Source of the DNA: Frateuria_A sp035943815
GTDB taxonomy: Bacteria; Pseudomonadota; Gammaproteobacteria; Xanthomonadales; Rhodanobacteraceae
Length of the DNA: 64,000 nt
NCBI RefSeq assembly: GCF_035943815.1
Contig: NZ_DASZBU010000001.1
Location: 1 to 64,000 of the forward strand
Direction of reading: 5' to 3'
A program made the translations under genes and the position numbers. The notes under the pieces were generated by a model. It worked only from the letters and a program-made list of their open reading frames with translations. It ran no database searches and had not been told where the DNA came from. Positions within the stretch are counted from its first letter, which is position 1. Every line of letters begins with the position of its first letter. This document shows, in pieces, positions 1 through 9,112 of the stretch.

Positions 1-202
1 GTGGAAGGCGTTCCGTGCGCCGGACTTTGCGCGTATCCGCACCACGCTCAAGGAGCCGGCGGTGTTCGACGGGCGCAACCTGTACGACCCGGCGCAGGTG
101 GAGGAGGCGGGGTTGGCGTACTACGGGATCGGGCGCGGGCGCTCGCTGGCTTCGGTTGCGCTGCCGTCGGCAGCCGCGCTGCGGCCCGCGGCCACGGCCT
201 GA
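1..202 (+). CDS. UDP-glucose 6-dehydrogenase, C-terminal end (partial)
   Basis: This is the last 66 codons of a gene that enters from the left edge, read in frame 2 and ending at TGA 200-202. The tail carries the family's C-terminal signatures: FDGRNLYDP, where the nucleotide-sugar dehydrogenase fold closes, followed by YYGIGRG. The enzyme oxidises UDP-glucose to UDP-glucuronate with two NAD+ in the cytoplasm. Its place at the head of a polysaccharide locus suggests that it supplies glucuronate for the polymer. The final 18 residues (rich in Ala) are a poorly conserved extension. Sibling GDP-mannose or UDP-ManNAc dehydrogenases are possible, but the GRNLYDP/YYGIGRG pair favours the UDP-glucose enzyme. 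Confidence 0.8.
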   Translation, partial: WKAFRAPDFARIRTTLKEPAVFDGRNLYDPAQVEEAGLAYYGIGRGRSLASVALPSAAALRPAATA

Positions 203-256
203 ACAGGGTCGCCCGCCGTCGCCCGGCCACCGGGCGGCGGCGGGGCCGCTCCCTTG

Positions 257-284
257 CGAAGCGGCATCCGCGGATGCCGCTTCG
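257..284. repeat. 28-bp perfect palindrome between ugd-like gene and pyruvyl transferase
   Basis: Bases 257-270 (CGAAGCGGCATCCG) are followed by their exact reverse complement at 271-284, with no spacer. No T tract follows on either strand, so this is not a normal intrinsic terminator. It could act as an mRNA-stabilising or attenuating hairpin or as a protein-binding site. Confidence 0.6.
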
Positions 285-336
285 TGCCGACCAGGACCCG
301 CGTACGCCACTTCGCCTATACGCCAGGACGCACCCC

Positions 337-1554
337 GTGAAACGCTTCTACCTTTCCGGACAGCGCACGTTTCGCAACCGAGGTTGCGAGGCGATCGTGC
401 GCAGTACGGTCGCCCTGCTCAGGGACCAGTTCGGTGACGTCGAAGTGCTGGTGCCGTCGATCAACATCGCGCGCGACAGTGCACAATGGCCAGGCGCCGC
501 CGAGCACGGTGTGCGCTTCGTGCGGGCCTACCTGCCGCCGCCGGCGCGCTACTGGGTGCGACTGCAAAGCCTGCCGCTGCCGCTGATCAAGCGCGCCGGC
601 TGGCCGTTTCCCATGCCGCGCTGGCTGCGCCGCCAGCTGGAGAGCGTAGACGCCGTGCTCGCCGTGGGCGGCGACAATTATTCGCTCGACTACCGCATCC
701 CCACGCCGATCATGAGCGTCGACGGCTGGGCGATGGACATGGGCAAGCCGGTGATGCTGTGGGGCGCCTCGGTCGGACCGTTCGAGCGGGAGCCGGAGTT
801 CATCGAACCGGTGACGCGCCACCTCGCGCGCATGCACTTCGTGGCCACCGGCGAATCGATGAGCCACGACTACCTGATCCACAAGCTGGGCCTGCGCAAC
901 GTGATCCGCATGGCCGAGCCCTCGTTCATGCTCGCCAAGGAGCCGGTGGACCTCACGCCCTTCTGGCCCAGCGGCGAGGGCCACGTGCTGGGGCTCAACG
1001 TCAGCCGCCTGCTCGAGCGGCACAAGCGGCACGACAGGAACGTGCACGCGGAACTGGGAGCCTTCATCCGCCACGCCGTGAAGGAGCACAAGCTGGGCGT
1101 GCTGCTGATCCCGCATGCCGACCCACTGCGCGACGACGCGCAAGGTGGCGACGCCCGATACATGGCGCCGCTGCTGGAGAGCTTGGCTGACCTGGGGGAT
1201 GCGGTGCGGATGATGCCCAACACCTTCAATGCGGCCCAGACCAAGTACGTCATCAGTTACCTGCGCTTCTTCGTCGGCGCGCGCGCGCATGCCGTGATCG
1301 CGGCGCTGTCCAGCGGCGTGCCGACGGTGTCCATCGCCTACAGCGTCAAGGCCTGCGGCATCCATCGCGACCTCTTCGGCAGCCAGGAAACGGTGCTGCA
1401 GGCGCGCAACCTGTCCGCGCGGACGCTGCGGGAATCGCTGGAGCGTCTGATGCAGCGCGAGGACGCCCTGCGCGACCTGCTCGGGCAGCGCCTGGTCGAA
1501 TCGCAGCAGGCCGCGCGCGCGGCCACCGCGCGCATTTCCGAGTGCCTGTGTTGA
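337..1554 (+). CDS. Polysaccharide pyruvyl transferase family protein
   Basis: The 405-residue product resembles the polysaccharide pyruvyl transferase family (Pfam PF04230, the family of Xanthomonas GumL and CsaB). These enzymes place a ketal-linked pyruvate from phosphoenolpyruvate on a sugar of a lipid-linked repeat unit. Visible family features are the N-terminal GQRTFRNRGCEAI, the central VGGDNYSLDY, the PVMLWGASVGPF block, and a late block around VISYLRFFVGARAHAVIAAL that is typical of the nucleotide/PEP-binding half. The GTG at 337 was chosen because family similarity starts there and an AGGA lies just upstream. The next gene starts about 14 bases downstream, suggesting one operon. A pyruvyl group would add negative charge to the polymer. 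Confidence 0.82.
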   Translation: MKRFYLSGQRTFRNRGCEAIVRSTVALLRDQFGDVEVLVPSINIARDSAQWPGAAEHGVRFVRAYLPPPARYWVRLQSLPLPLIKRAGWPFPMPRWLRRQLESVDAVLAVGGDNYSLDYRIPTPIMSVDGWAMDMGKPVMLWGASVGPFEREPEFIEPVTRHLARMHFVATGESMSHDYLIHKLGLRNVIRMAEPSFMLAKEPVDLTPFWPSGEGHVLGLNVSRLLERHKRHDRNVHAELGAFIRHAVKEHKLGVLLIPHADPLRDDAQGGDARYMAPLLESLADLGDAVRMMPNTFNAAQTKYVISYLRFFVGARAHAVIAALSSGVPTVSIAYSVKACGIHRDLFGSQETVLQARNLSARTLRESLERLMQREDALRDLLGQRLVESQQAARAATARISECLC

Positions 1555-1568
1555 CTACCGGAGCAACC

Positions 1569-2492
1569 ATGCAAGCGAACAACGAAACGGACAACCTGCA
1601 CATCGGCCAGAGCACGATCGGACTGGCCCCTGCCGGCGCGGCTGCCGCGCCGCGGCAGGTCGCGCCGGTGAGCGTGGTGGTGCCCTGCTATCGCTGCGCC
1701 GACACGATCGGGCCGGCGGTCGCTTCGGTGGCTGCGCAAACGCTGATCCCGGCCGAGGTGCTGCTGGTCGACGACTGCAGCTGCGACGGCACGCTCGAGC
1801 GCCTGCATGAAGTGGCACGCAGCTATCCGGTCGGGTGGGTCAAGGTGCTGACGCTGCCGCGCAACGGCGGTCCCTCCGCCGCGCGCAACCTCGGCTGGGC
1901 ACATGCGCGCCAGACCTACGTGGCGTTCCTGGATGCCGACGACACCTGGCATCCGGAGAAGCTCTCGATCCAGATGAAGGCATTAGCGGAGGATCCGCAG
2001 ATCGCGCTGATCGCACATTCGATGAACGTGCAGTCGCGCACGCAGCCGCCGCCGGTGGTGCGCCATCCCGTCACGGTGCGGGTGCTGCCATCGAAGCTTC
2101 CGTTGCTGGGCAGTCCGTTCCCGACCGCGTCTATCGTGCTGCGGCGCGACCTGCCTTTCCGCTTCGACGAGAACCGCCGCCGTGCCGAGGACTTCATGCT
2201 GTGGGCGCAGGTGCTCCTCTCGGGCCACCGCTGCGCACGCATCGATCCGGTGCTGGCTTCGTGGCACAAGGCGCCCTTTGGCGTCGGGGGCCTAAGCGGC
2301 GACATGCCGGCGATGTACGCCGCCGCCCGCGACGTCCGCCGCAGCCTGCACGCGCTGGGCCTTTTGAGCTGGCCGCGGATGCGCACGGCCGACGCGCTCA
2401 GCCTGCTCCGCTACGGCCGGCGCATCGTGCTGACCCGCGCACGGCGGTTCTCCGCCCGTCCACAAGCCGCCCCTATAGACCAGACGAGTTGA
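1569..2492 (+). CDS. Family 2 glycosyltransferase
   Basis: This 307-residue GT-A fold glycosyltransferase has the family start VSVVVPCYRC around residue 37 and the metal/nucleotide-binding segment FLDADDTW near residue 120. It probably adds one sugar to the undecaprenyl-linked repeat unit on the cytoplasmic side. ATG 1569 has a GGAG upstream; an earlier GTG at 1542 would overlap the previous gene. It is clearly paralogous to the gene at 12055: both share the block VAS(V/I)AAQTL.PAEVLLV and the same LDADDTW context. This points to an internal duplication within the locus. Donor and acceptor cannot be read from sequence. Confidence 0.85.
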   Translation: MQANNETDNLHIGQSTIGLAPAGAAAAPRQVAPVSVVVPCYRCADTIGPAVASVAAQTLIPAEVLLVDDCSCDGTLERLHEVARSYPVGWVKVLTLPRNGGPSAARNLGWAHARQTYVAFLDADDTWHPEKLSIQMKALAEDPQIALIAHSMNVQSRTQPPPVVRHPVTVRVLPSKLPLLGSPFPTASIVLRRDLPFRFDENRRRAEDFMLWAQVLLSGHRCARIDPVLASWHKAPFGVGGLSGDMPAMYAAARDVRRSLHALGLLSWPRMRTADALSLLRYGRRIVLTRARRFSARPQAAPIDQTS

Positions 2493-2497
2493 ACACC

Positions 2498-3544
2498 ATG
2501 GAACAGACCCTTGCACTGAACGACACCCCGTCCAGCACCAACGCCCGCGTGGTGCTCGGGTTGATGATGGTCGCGGCGCTGGTCGTGTTCATCGACATGG
2601 CCGTGGGTACCCGCGGCATGGACATCGGCACCGACACGCCGGTGTATGCCGGCCTGTACCAGGCGATGACTCACCATGGCCTGGTACAGAGCCGCTTCGA
2701 GCCGGTGTTCTATTACCTAAGCGCAGCCATCGCTGGCCTGGGCGTCAGCCTGACCACCTACCAGAGCGTGCTGTTCCTGGTGATGATCGGCACCGTGTTG
2801 GTGGCCACCCGCCGCTACCACGACTACCTGCAAAGCGAGACGAGCTACATGACCTTCCTGGTCGCCTCGCTGTTGTTTCTGTTCGTCTCGCCGGTGATGT
2901 CCAATGCCTCGATCAACGTGGTGCGCCAGGGGCTGGCCTCGCTGTTGGTGTTCACCGCGTTGCTGGCCTTTCACCAGCGGCAGTGGCGCGCTTTCGTCCT
3001 GTGGGGCTTGCTGGCCGCCGGCTTCCACTACTCGGCGTTCCTGTACCTGATGTTCGCGCCGGTGCTGCTGCTCAAGCCGAAGCTGCAGCGCGCGCTGGGC
3101 ATCGCCGCCTTCCTCGCCTATTGCAGCGGCCTGACCATGGTGCTGGTGAGGGCGCTGGTGCCCGCCATGTACACGCTGCTGATGGCCTACGAGGGCGGCA
3201 CCAACTACAAGACCGGCGTGCGACTGGATTTCGCGGTGTTCTCGCTGTTCTGGTATCTGCTGCCCTTCATCGTCGCTCCGCTGGTGCACGAGCCGGTGCG
3301 CGATCGGATCAACCGCAGTACGGCCATCTACCTCGTGCTCATGCTGCCGTTCTTCGCTGTCGGCTGGGGCACGTTCTCCAACCGCTATCTCTTGCCGGCG
3401 TGGCTGTCTGCTTCGCTGATCGTGGCGGCGATCTGCTGCGACAATCGTTTTTCGCCGTTGCGCAATCCGGTCGTGTTGCGCCTGGGCCTGCTGGCCGCCA
3501 CCGGGCTCTTCTACTACTACGTGACCCGCGGCATCGTCGTCTGA
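2498..3544 (+). CDS. EpsG-family polysaccharide polymerase (Wzy-like)
   Basis: The 348-residue product is a polytopic membrane protein with about ten hydrophobic segments. The early signature GTDTPVYAGLY and the following FEPVFYYLS match the EpsG family (PF14897), which polymerises repeat units in the periplasm and plays the Wzy role. The ATG at 2498 lies 5 bases after the previous stop, which supports tight coupling with the glycosyltransferase. It is the only polymerase candidate in the visible part of the locus. A hairpin-forming stretch (3547-3573) follows the gene but lacks a T run. Confidence 0.78.
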   Translation: MEQTLALNDTPSSTNARVVLGLMMVAALVVFIDMAVGTRGMDIGTDTPVYAGLYQAMTHHGLVQSRFEPVFYYLSAAIAGLGVSLTTYQSVLFLVMIGTVLVATRRYHDYLQSETSYMTFLVASLLFLFVSPVMSNASINVVRQGLASLLVFTALLAFHQRQWRAFVLWGLLAAGFHYSAFLYLMFAPVLLLKPKLQRALGIAAFLAYCSGLTMVLVRALVPAMYTLLMAYEGGTNYKTGVRLDFAVFSLFWYLLPFIVAPLVHEPVRDRINRSTAIYLVLMLPFFAVGWGTFSNRYLLPAWLSASLIVAAICCDNRFSPLRNPVVLRLGLLAATGLFYYYVTRGIVV

Positions 3545-3661
3545 CCCGCAGTCCGCCGCTTGGGGCGGGCTGCGTCCACACGGCCGGGCGAGTTGCGTGC
3601 GCCGGTCGCAAACCCGCCAACGGCCTGTTGTAGCCGCCCGGCGTCCAATGAAGGTGGGCTC

Positions 3662-5143
3662 ATGACAGTCACCATCGAAGTTCCTGCCGCGGCGACGGGG
3701 CGCCGCATCCAGATCGGCCTGTCCCCGCATGAGGGAATGCCCAATTTCGCGCCGCTGGCCGACCATCCGGGTGGTGCCGCGGCGCTGGACCTGGTCTCGG
3801 TGGCCGACCTGCTGCGCAATTCGTTCGTCTATCCGCCGCACACGATCTACAAGGACGTCAAGGTCGCCACCACCGGCTTCGATCCGTCCCAGGACCTGCA
3901 CGACAGCCCGCGCTTCCATTTCGCCCGACAGTCGATCGCCGCGAAGTCGCGGCCGGCGGTGTCCGCGGTAGACATGCGCGAACTGGTGGACACCTACCAT
4001 CGTCTGCTGTGCGATGCGGTGACCGACAGCTGCTCGGCGATGCGCTCGCCCTGGCTGCTGCAGAGCGGCGGCAAGGACTCCACCTCGATGGCCATCGCGG
4101 TGGCGCAAGCCCGGCCGCAGACCACCTGCGTGACCTACCTGGGCGGTTCGGAAGAGAACGAGGTGGCCTCCGCGCGCCTCGTGGCGCGGAGGCTGGGGCT
4201 GCGTCACGAATCGCTAGTGTGCGATCCGGCCCGCGCCTACGAGCGCTATCTGGCGATGGTGCCGCGGATGCCCTTGCTCACCGCCGATTTCGCCGTGCTT
4301 TCCTATGCGGACCTAGCCACCGAGATCCTCGCCAGCGGTGGCGACGGCATCGTCGATGCGCTCGGCTCGGACCCGTACTTCGGCGTGCCGGCACCCTGGC
4401 AGCAGCGGATGCTGGGTCTGCTCGCCCGCGGCTTGCGGCTGCCGCCGGGGGTGTTCCGTTCCAGCCTGGTGGGGCGCAACTTCAAGCTCTGCTATGCGCT
4501 GGGCACGCTGCAGATGAATGCCTTCGAGCGTTTCTACGCCGGCTCGCGCTTCACCGACGCCGAGGTCGACATGCTGTTCGGCCGGCGCGTCGCTGATCAG
4601 TCGCGCCAGCGGCTGGAGCTGTTCCGCGCGGACATCGCCGCGGCCCGGACGCAGGAGGCGCGCCGCCGCGTGTCGGCCACGATCGTGGAGGCGGCGATCT
4701 TCGGCAAGGGTATGTATGCCGCCAGTGCGCTGGGCCTGCGGCTGGCCTATCCGTACTGCGAGGCGCCGCTCTGCGACTGGGTGTTCAACCAAGTGCCTGA
4801 CGATTACCTGATGGCGCCGGACGGCACCAACAAGGTGCTGGTGCGCCAGCACATCGCGCGGCACTTCCAGCACCTGCCCTACGTGCAGCACAAGGGCTCG
4901 TTCCGCTTCGACCTTTGCGGCCTGGCACGCCAGCGCTTCGACCAGGTGCATGACTTCGCTATGCAGGCGCAGCAGCTGTTGCCTGGTGCGCCGCGCTGGC
5001 TGGAGACCCACCACCACCGGCTATGCAACAAGTATTTCGCGTCGAAGTTCTACTTGCTGGCGATAGTGTTGCCCTGGCTGCTCGACCGCATGAAGACGGC
5101 GCAAGGTCCAACAGGCAAGCCGGTCGAACCACCGCCAATGTGA
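3662..5143 (+). CDS. Asparagine-synthetase-like PP-loop protein, copy 1 (no glutaminase domain)
   Basis: The 493-residue protein carries an ATP-pyrophosphatase (PP-loop) signature, SGGKDSTS, at residues 135-142, as in the synthetase half of asparagine synthase. Further AsnB-like elements follow: an acidic loop GIVDALGSDPYFG and a C-terminal GTNKVLVRQHIARHF. The usual N-terminal glutaminase domain, with its catalytic Cys2, is absent. Only about 100 residues precede the PP-loop domain, and these include a piece (VYPPHTIYKDVKV) that resembles the AsnB inter-domain linker. Such enzymes adenylate a carboxylate and then transfer an amine. In a locus with a UDP-glucose dehydrogenase, amidation of a uronic acid is a reasonable but unproven role. 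The neighbour at 5308 is a close paralogue. Confidence 0.75.
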   Translation: MTVTIEVPAAATGRRIQIGLSPHEGMPNFAPLADHPGGAAALDLVSVADLLRNSFVYPPHTIYKDVKVATTGFDPSQDLHDSPRFHFARQSIAAKSRPAVSAVDMRELVDTYHRLLCDAVTDSCSAMRSPWLLQSGGKDSTSMAIAVAQARPQTTCVTYLGGSEENEVASARLVARRLGLRHESLVCDPARAYERYLAMVPRMPLLTADFAVLSYADLATEILASGGDGIVDALGSDPYFGVPAPWQQRMLGLLARGLRLPPGVFRSSLVGRNFKLCYALGTLQMNAFERFYAGSRFTDAEVDMLFGRRVADQSRQRLELFRADIAAARTQEARRRVSATIVEAAIFGKGMYAASALGLRLAYPYCEAPLCDWVFNQVPDDYLMAPDGTNKVLVRQHIARHFQHLPYVQHKGSFRFDLCGLARQRFDQVHDFAMQAQQLLPGAPRWLETHHHRLCNKYFASKFYLLAIVLPWLLDRMKTAQGPTGKPVEPPPM

Positions 5144-5307
5144 ACCGGCGCAAACGCCGCAGGACGCCATGCGCGAAAGCCCGGCGATTTCACCCGCCGA
5201 TGGCAACTGCACTGATATCTGGATTGCATTGACTAAATGAAGGGCTGGACGCAGACCATCGCGCGACAAATGGCCCACACCCGATTCTTTGCGACGAAGC
5301 CGACGCT

Positions 5308-6765
5308 ATGCCCACCCCCGCAGTCACACTGCAGCAGCCCGATCCCCACATCAAGCTGAGTACCTCGCCCTACCAGGGGGAGGTGGACTTCACGCCGTTG
5401 TCCGGGCGAGGCGGTCCGCTGGATCCGGTGTCCATTGCCGACATTCTGCGCAATGCCTTCGTCTACCCACCGCATTCGATCTACCGCGACGTGAAGGTCG
5501 CCAGCCTCGGCTTCGATCCGGAGCGCGACTTGCACGGATCGCCGCAGTACACCTTCGCCTATCGTTCTTCGCCGGCGCCGGCGCGACCGGCGGAACAGGC
5601 GGTGGACGTGGGAAAGCTGGTGGAGACATATCACCGCCTGCTGTGCGAGGCGGTCACCCGGTCCACCGCCGGCATGCATTCGCCCTGGCTGTTGCAGAGC
5701 GGCGGAAAAGATTCCACCTCCCTGGCGATCGCCGCGGCGGAGACGCGGCCGGACACGCATTGCCTGACCTACCTGGGCGGGCGCGAGGAAGACGAGGTGA
5801 CCTCCGCGCGTGCAGTCGCGCGCCAGCTCGGCCTGCGCCACGAAGCACTGGTGTGCAAGCCGACGCGGGCGTATGACCGCTACCTGGCGATGGTGCCGCG
5901 CATGCCGTTGCTGTCGGCCGATTTCGCCCTGCTTTCCTACGCCGACCTGACAACCGAGATCGCGCAGGCTGGTGGGGACGGCGTCATCGACGGCCTGGGT
6001 TCGGACATCTATTTCGGCACGCCGGTGGACCTCAAGCGCAAGCTGCTCACCCGCCTGGCGCGCAGCGCGCGTCTTCCCGCGCGGCTGTTCGATGCTCGGC
6101 CAATCAACCGCAGCTTCGTGGCCTGCTTCGTGCTGGCGACGCTGGGGATGGATCCGTTCGAGCGCTATTTTCCCGGCTCGCGCTTCAGCGATGCGGAGGT
6201 CGACCGCCTGCTCGGCCGGCCTGTGTCAGCGAAGTCGCGCCAGCGACTGCAGGTGTTCCGCGAGGAGCTGGCAGCCACGCGCACGGCCGAGGCGCGCAAG
6301 CGCGTCTCGGCCGCCATCGCCGAAGCGGCGGCCGCGTTCCCCAAGGGCCAGTACACGACGACCGCGCTCGGCCTGCGCCAGGCTTATCCGTTCTGCGACG
6401 CGCGGCTGCGCGAGTGGGTCTATCGCGAAGTGCCCGATTCCCAGTTGATCGACCGCGACGGCCACAACAAGCCGCTGGTGCGCAAGCACATCGCGCGTCG
6501 CTTCGCCGAATTGCCGTATGTGAAGACCAAGGGCAGCTTCCGCTTCGACCTGTGCGGCCTCGCCGCCGAGCGTTTCGAGCAGGTGCACGCCTTCGCGGTC
6601 GAGGCGCGCGACCTGCTTCCCGGCGCGATGCGCTGGCTGGAGGTCAATCGCGGCCGAATGGACAACAAGTTCTTCGCCTCGAAGTTCTACCTGCTGGCGA
6701 TCACGCTGCCCTGGCTGCTCAGCCGGGCAGATGCCGGCATGCCTGCATGGGAGGACCGCGCATGA
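5308..6765 (+). CDS. Asparagine-synthetase-like PP-loop protein, copy 2 (no glutaminase domain)
   Basis: This 485-residue paralogue of the preceding gene matches it throughout. It shares ILRNAFVYPPHSIYRDVKV, the PP-loop SGGKDSTS at 131-138, the LGSDIYFGTP acidic loop and the closing KGSFRFDLCGLA block. Again no glutaminase domain is present, so the ammonia donor, if any, must be free ammonium, a separate subunit or an amino compound. About 160 bases separate the two copies. The stop overlaps the ATG of the beta-helix gene (ATGA), so translation of those two is probably coupled. The two copies may act on different sugars or form a heteromer; this cannot be decided from sequence. Confidence 0.75.
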   Translation: MPTPAVTLQQPDPHIKLSTSPYQGEVDFTPLSGRGGPLDPVSIADILRNAFVYPPHSIYRDVKVASLGFDPERDLHGSPQYTFAYRSSPAPARPAEQAVDVGKLVETYHRLLCEAVTRSTAGMHSPWLLQSGGKDSTSLAIAAAETRPDTHCLTYLGGREEDEVTSARAVARQLGLRHEALVCKPTRAYDRYLAMVPRMPLLSADFALLSYADLTTEIAQAGGDGVIDGLGSDIYFGTPVDLKRKLLTRLARSARLPARLFDARPINRSFVACFVLATLGMDPFERYFPGSRFSDAEVDRLLGRPVSAKSRQRLQVFREELAATRTAEARKRVSAAIAEAAAAFPKGQYTTTALGLRQAYPFCDARLREWVYREVPDSQLIDRDGHNKPLVRKHIARRFAELPYVKTKGSFRFDLCGLAAERFEQVHAFAVEARDLLPGAMRWLEVNRGRMDNKFFASKFYLLAITLPWLLSRADAGMPAWEDRA

Positions 6766-7871
6766 GCCGCCATGGGGACAAGCCACGCCGGAATTTCCTG
6801 CGCCACACCCTGGCGCTGGCCGCGGCCACGCTGTTGGTGCCGGTGTCGCGGCCGGCTGCCGCAAAGGGCAACGTAATAGACGTGCGCAGCAAGGGTGCGC
6901 GCGGCGACGGCAGCGGCGACGACACCGCGGCGATCCAGGCGGCCATCGACGCGCTGCCGGCCAGCGGCGGCACGGTGCGCATACCGGCGGGCAACTACAT
7001 GGTCGACGCCTCGCGCGCGATCAACCTGCGCTCCAACATGCGCCTGGAGATGGCGCCGGACGCCCAGCTCACCGCATTGCCCAACGCACTCAAGCGCTAT
7101 CACATCATCAAGATATGGGACGCGGACAACGTGCAAATCGTCGGCGGCCGCATCGTCGGCGAGCGCGACCAGCACCAGGCTGGCGAAGGCGAGTGGGGCT
7201 ACGGCATCAACATCACCGCCTCGACCAACGTCACCGTCACCGGCACTCACGTTTCCGGCTGCTGGGGCGACGGTTTCCTGATCAGCGCCAAGGGCAGGGG
7301 GCCGGGCATGGAGATGGCTTCGGACATCACCCTGCAGAGCGTGGTCGCCACCAACAACCGCCGCCAGGGTCTCTCGCTGGGACCTTGTCAGCGGGTGCGC
7401 ATCCTCGACAGCACCTTCAGCGACACCCAGGGCACCAAGCCGCAGTCGGGCATCGACTTCGAGCCGATGGGGCAGGGCCAGGTCAGCGACGTGCTGGTGC
7501 AGGGCTGCACGCTGACCGGCAACAAAGGCTGCGGCCTGGAGATCCACCGCAACGTGACGGGCCTGGTGATTCGCCAGTGCACGATCCGGGACAACTCCGG
7601 CTACGGCATCCTGGCGGTCGACATGGACAACCTGTGGGTCGACGCCAACACCATCGCCAGCAACGGCATGAATGGGATCACGCTGGGCGGCCACACCAGT
7701 GACGTGAAGATCACCGGCAACACCCTATCGTCGAACAGCACGCGCTACCTGCACCGTGCGCTCAAGACTCTCGTTTCCGGTCGGGGCGGCGGCGACTCGC
7801 ACAAGAACGACCTGCGCATCGACGACTCCACTTCCAACGTACACGTGTCGGGCAACACCTTTTCTTCCTAG
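6762..7871 (+). CDS. Tat-exported right-handed beta-helix (pectate-lyase-like) protein
   Basis: The 369-residue protein starts with a twin-arginine signal: RRNFL at residues 9-13, a hydrophobic stretch, and a PAAA cleavage region near residue 35. It then shows the pectate-lyase-superfamily entry motif GARGDGSGDDTAAIQAA (PF12708-like) and many Asn/Gly-rich beta-helix turns. It shares GEWGYGIN, NNRRQGLSLGP and GIDFEP with the two beta-helix proteins at 9195 and 10773. A periplasmic polysaccharide lyase, epimerase or hydrolase acting on the locus's own polymer is the natural reading. Glycosidase family 28 and AlgG-type epimerases share this fold, so the reaction is open. Its ATG overlaps the upstream stop. 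Confidence 0.75.
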   Translation: MSRHGDKPRRNFLRHTLALAAATLLVPVSRPAAAKGNVIDVRSKGARGDGSGDDTAAIQAAIDALPASGGTVRIPAGNYMVDASRAINLRSNMRLEMAPDAQLTALPNALKRYHIIKIWDADNVQIVGGRIVGERDQHQAGEGEWGYGINITASTNVTVTGTHVSGCWGDGFLISAKGRGPGMEMASDITLQSVVATNNRRQGLSLGPCQRVRILDSTFSDTQGTKPQSGIDFEPMGQGQVSDVLVQGCTLTGNKGCGLEIHRNVTGLVIRQCTIRDNSGYGILAVDMDNLWVDANTIASNGMNGITLGGHTSDVKITGNTLSSNSTRYLHRALKTLVSGRGGGDSHKNDLRIDDSTSNVHVSGNTFSS

Positions 7872-7920
7872 CGCGTCGACGCGCGGGCTGGAGCAGCAAA
7901 GCTTAAGGGACCCTCAAGCG

Positions 7921-9090
7921 ATGAAATTCGTCTTCTACGCCAACACCGACTGGTACCTGTACAACTTCCGTCTGTCCACCGCGCAGCGGCTAAAGGCCGA
8001 CGGCCACGAGGTGGTGATGCTCTCCCCGCCCGGCCCCTTCGGAGGCCGTTTCGCCGCGCGCGGGTTCCGCTGGATCACGCTGCCGATGGACCGCGCCAGT
8101 CTCAACCCGTTGCGGGAGGCGATGACGCTCAAGCACCTTGTGCGCGTGCTGCGTCGCGAGCAGCCGGACCTGCTGCACAACTTCACCGTCAAGTGCGCGG
8201 TGTATGGCGGCACGGCAGCGCGGCTGGCCGGGGTGCCGGCGACCGTCAACGCGGTCGCCGGCATGGGCTACGTGTTCACCAGCAACAGCGTCAAGGCGCG
8301 CTGCCTGCGTCCGCTGGTGCAGGCGATGATGCGTGGCTCGCTCGACCACCGCCGCTCGCTGCTGGTCCTGCAGAACCCGGACGACGCGGAAATCTTCCGC
8401 CGCTCGCGGCTGGTGGCGGAGGACCGCATTCATGTCATCCGCAGCTCGGGCGTGGACACCTCGCGCTTCCGTCCCAGTTCGATGTCCGGTCGTGACGGCC
8501 GGCTGCGCGTGCTGCTCGCGGCCCGGCTGCTATGGGAAAAGGGCATAGGCGAGTACGTCGAAGCCGCGCGCAGGCTCAAGGCGCAGGGGCGGGACATCGA
8601 GTTCGTTCTTGCCGGCGCGCCGGATCACGGCAACCCGCGCTCGGTCAAGTCGGAGCAGGTGCAGCGCTGGGCCGAGGAGGGCGTGATCACCTGGCTCGGC
8701 CACGTCGAGGACATGCCTGCACTGCTTTCCACCATCGACGTGATGGCGCTTCCCAGCTATTACCGCGAAGGCGTGCCCAAGAGCCTGATCGAGGGTGCCG
8801 CCGCCGGGCTCGCGCTTATCACCACCGACCAGCCCGGCTGCCGCGAGGTGGTCACCCGGCACGGCACGGATGGGCTGGTGGTGCCCCCGCGCAACGCCGA
8901 CGCCCTGGCCGAGCTGGTCGCGCGGCTGGATGATGACCGCGAACTGCTGGCTCGCCTCGGCGCGAAGGCGCGCGAAAAGGCGCTAGGCGAGTTCGACGAG
9001 CGGATGGTCATCCAGCGCACCCTCGACGTCTACGAGCGGCTGCTGGGCGCCGACACGCCGGGCGTGTCCTTCGCCCGGCCGGTTTCCTAG
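7921..9090 (+). CDS. Family 4 glycosyltransferase
   Basis: The 389-residue GT-B protein begins with MKFVFYANTDWYLYNFR, a recognisable start for CapM/PglA-like family 4 enzymes. The C-terminal donor domain has the E-x7-E motif within REGVPKSLIEGAAAGLA around residues 281-295, followed by a TTDQPGCREVV block. It should transfer a hexose or HexNAc from a nucleotide sugar with retention of configuration. The gene is the last in the rightward run and lies 49 bases after the beta-helix gene. It converges on the leftward gene at 9195 across a terminator. Confidence 0.85.
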   Translation: MKFVFYANTDWYLYNFRLSTAQRLKADGHEVVMLSPPGPFGGRFAARGFRWITLPMDRASLNPLREAMTLKHLVRVLRREQPDLLHNFTVKCAVYGGTAARLAGVPATVNAVAGMGYVFTSNSVKARCLRPLVQAMMRGSLDHRRSLLVLQNPDDAEIFRRSRLVAEDRIHVIRSSGVDTSRFRPSSMSGRDGRLRVLLAARLLWEKGIGEYVEAARRLKAQGRDIEFVLAGAPDHGNPRSVKSEQVQRWAEEGVITWLGHVEDMPALLSTIDVMALPSYYREGVPKSLIEGAAAGLALITTDQPGCREVVTRHGTDGLVVPPRNADALAELVARLDDDRELLARLGAKAREKALGEFDERMVIQRTLDVYERLLGADTPGVSFARPVS

Positions 9091-9112
9091 CCGCCGCATC
9101 TTCTGGGCCCAG

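Noticed and set aside
1..336. Upstream extension of the pyruvyl transferase frame to position 1
   Set aside because: The first 112 codons overlap the dehydrogenase end in another frame and have no family similarity; GTG 337 is a better start.
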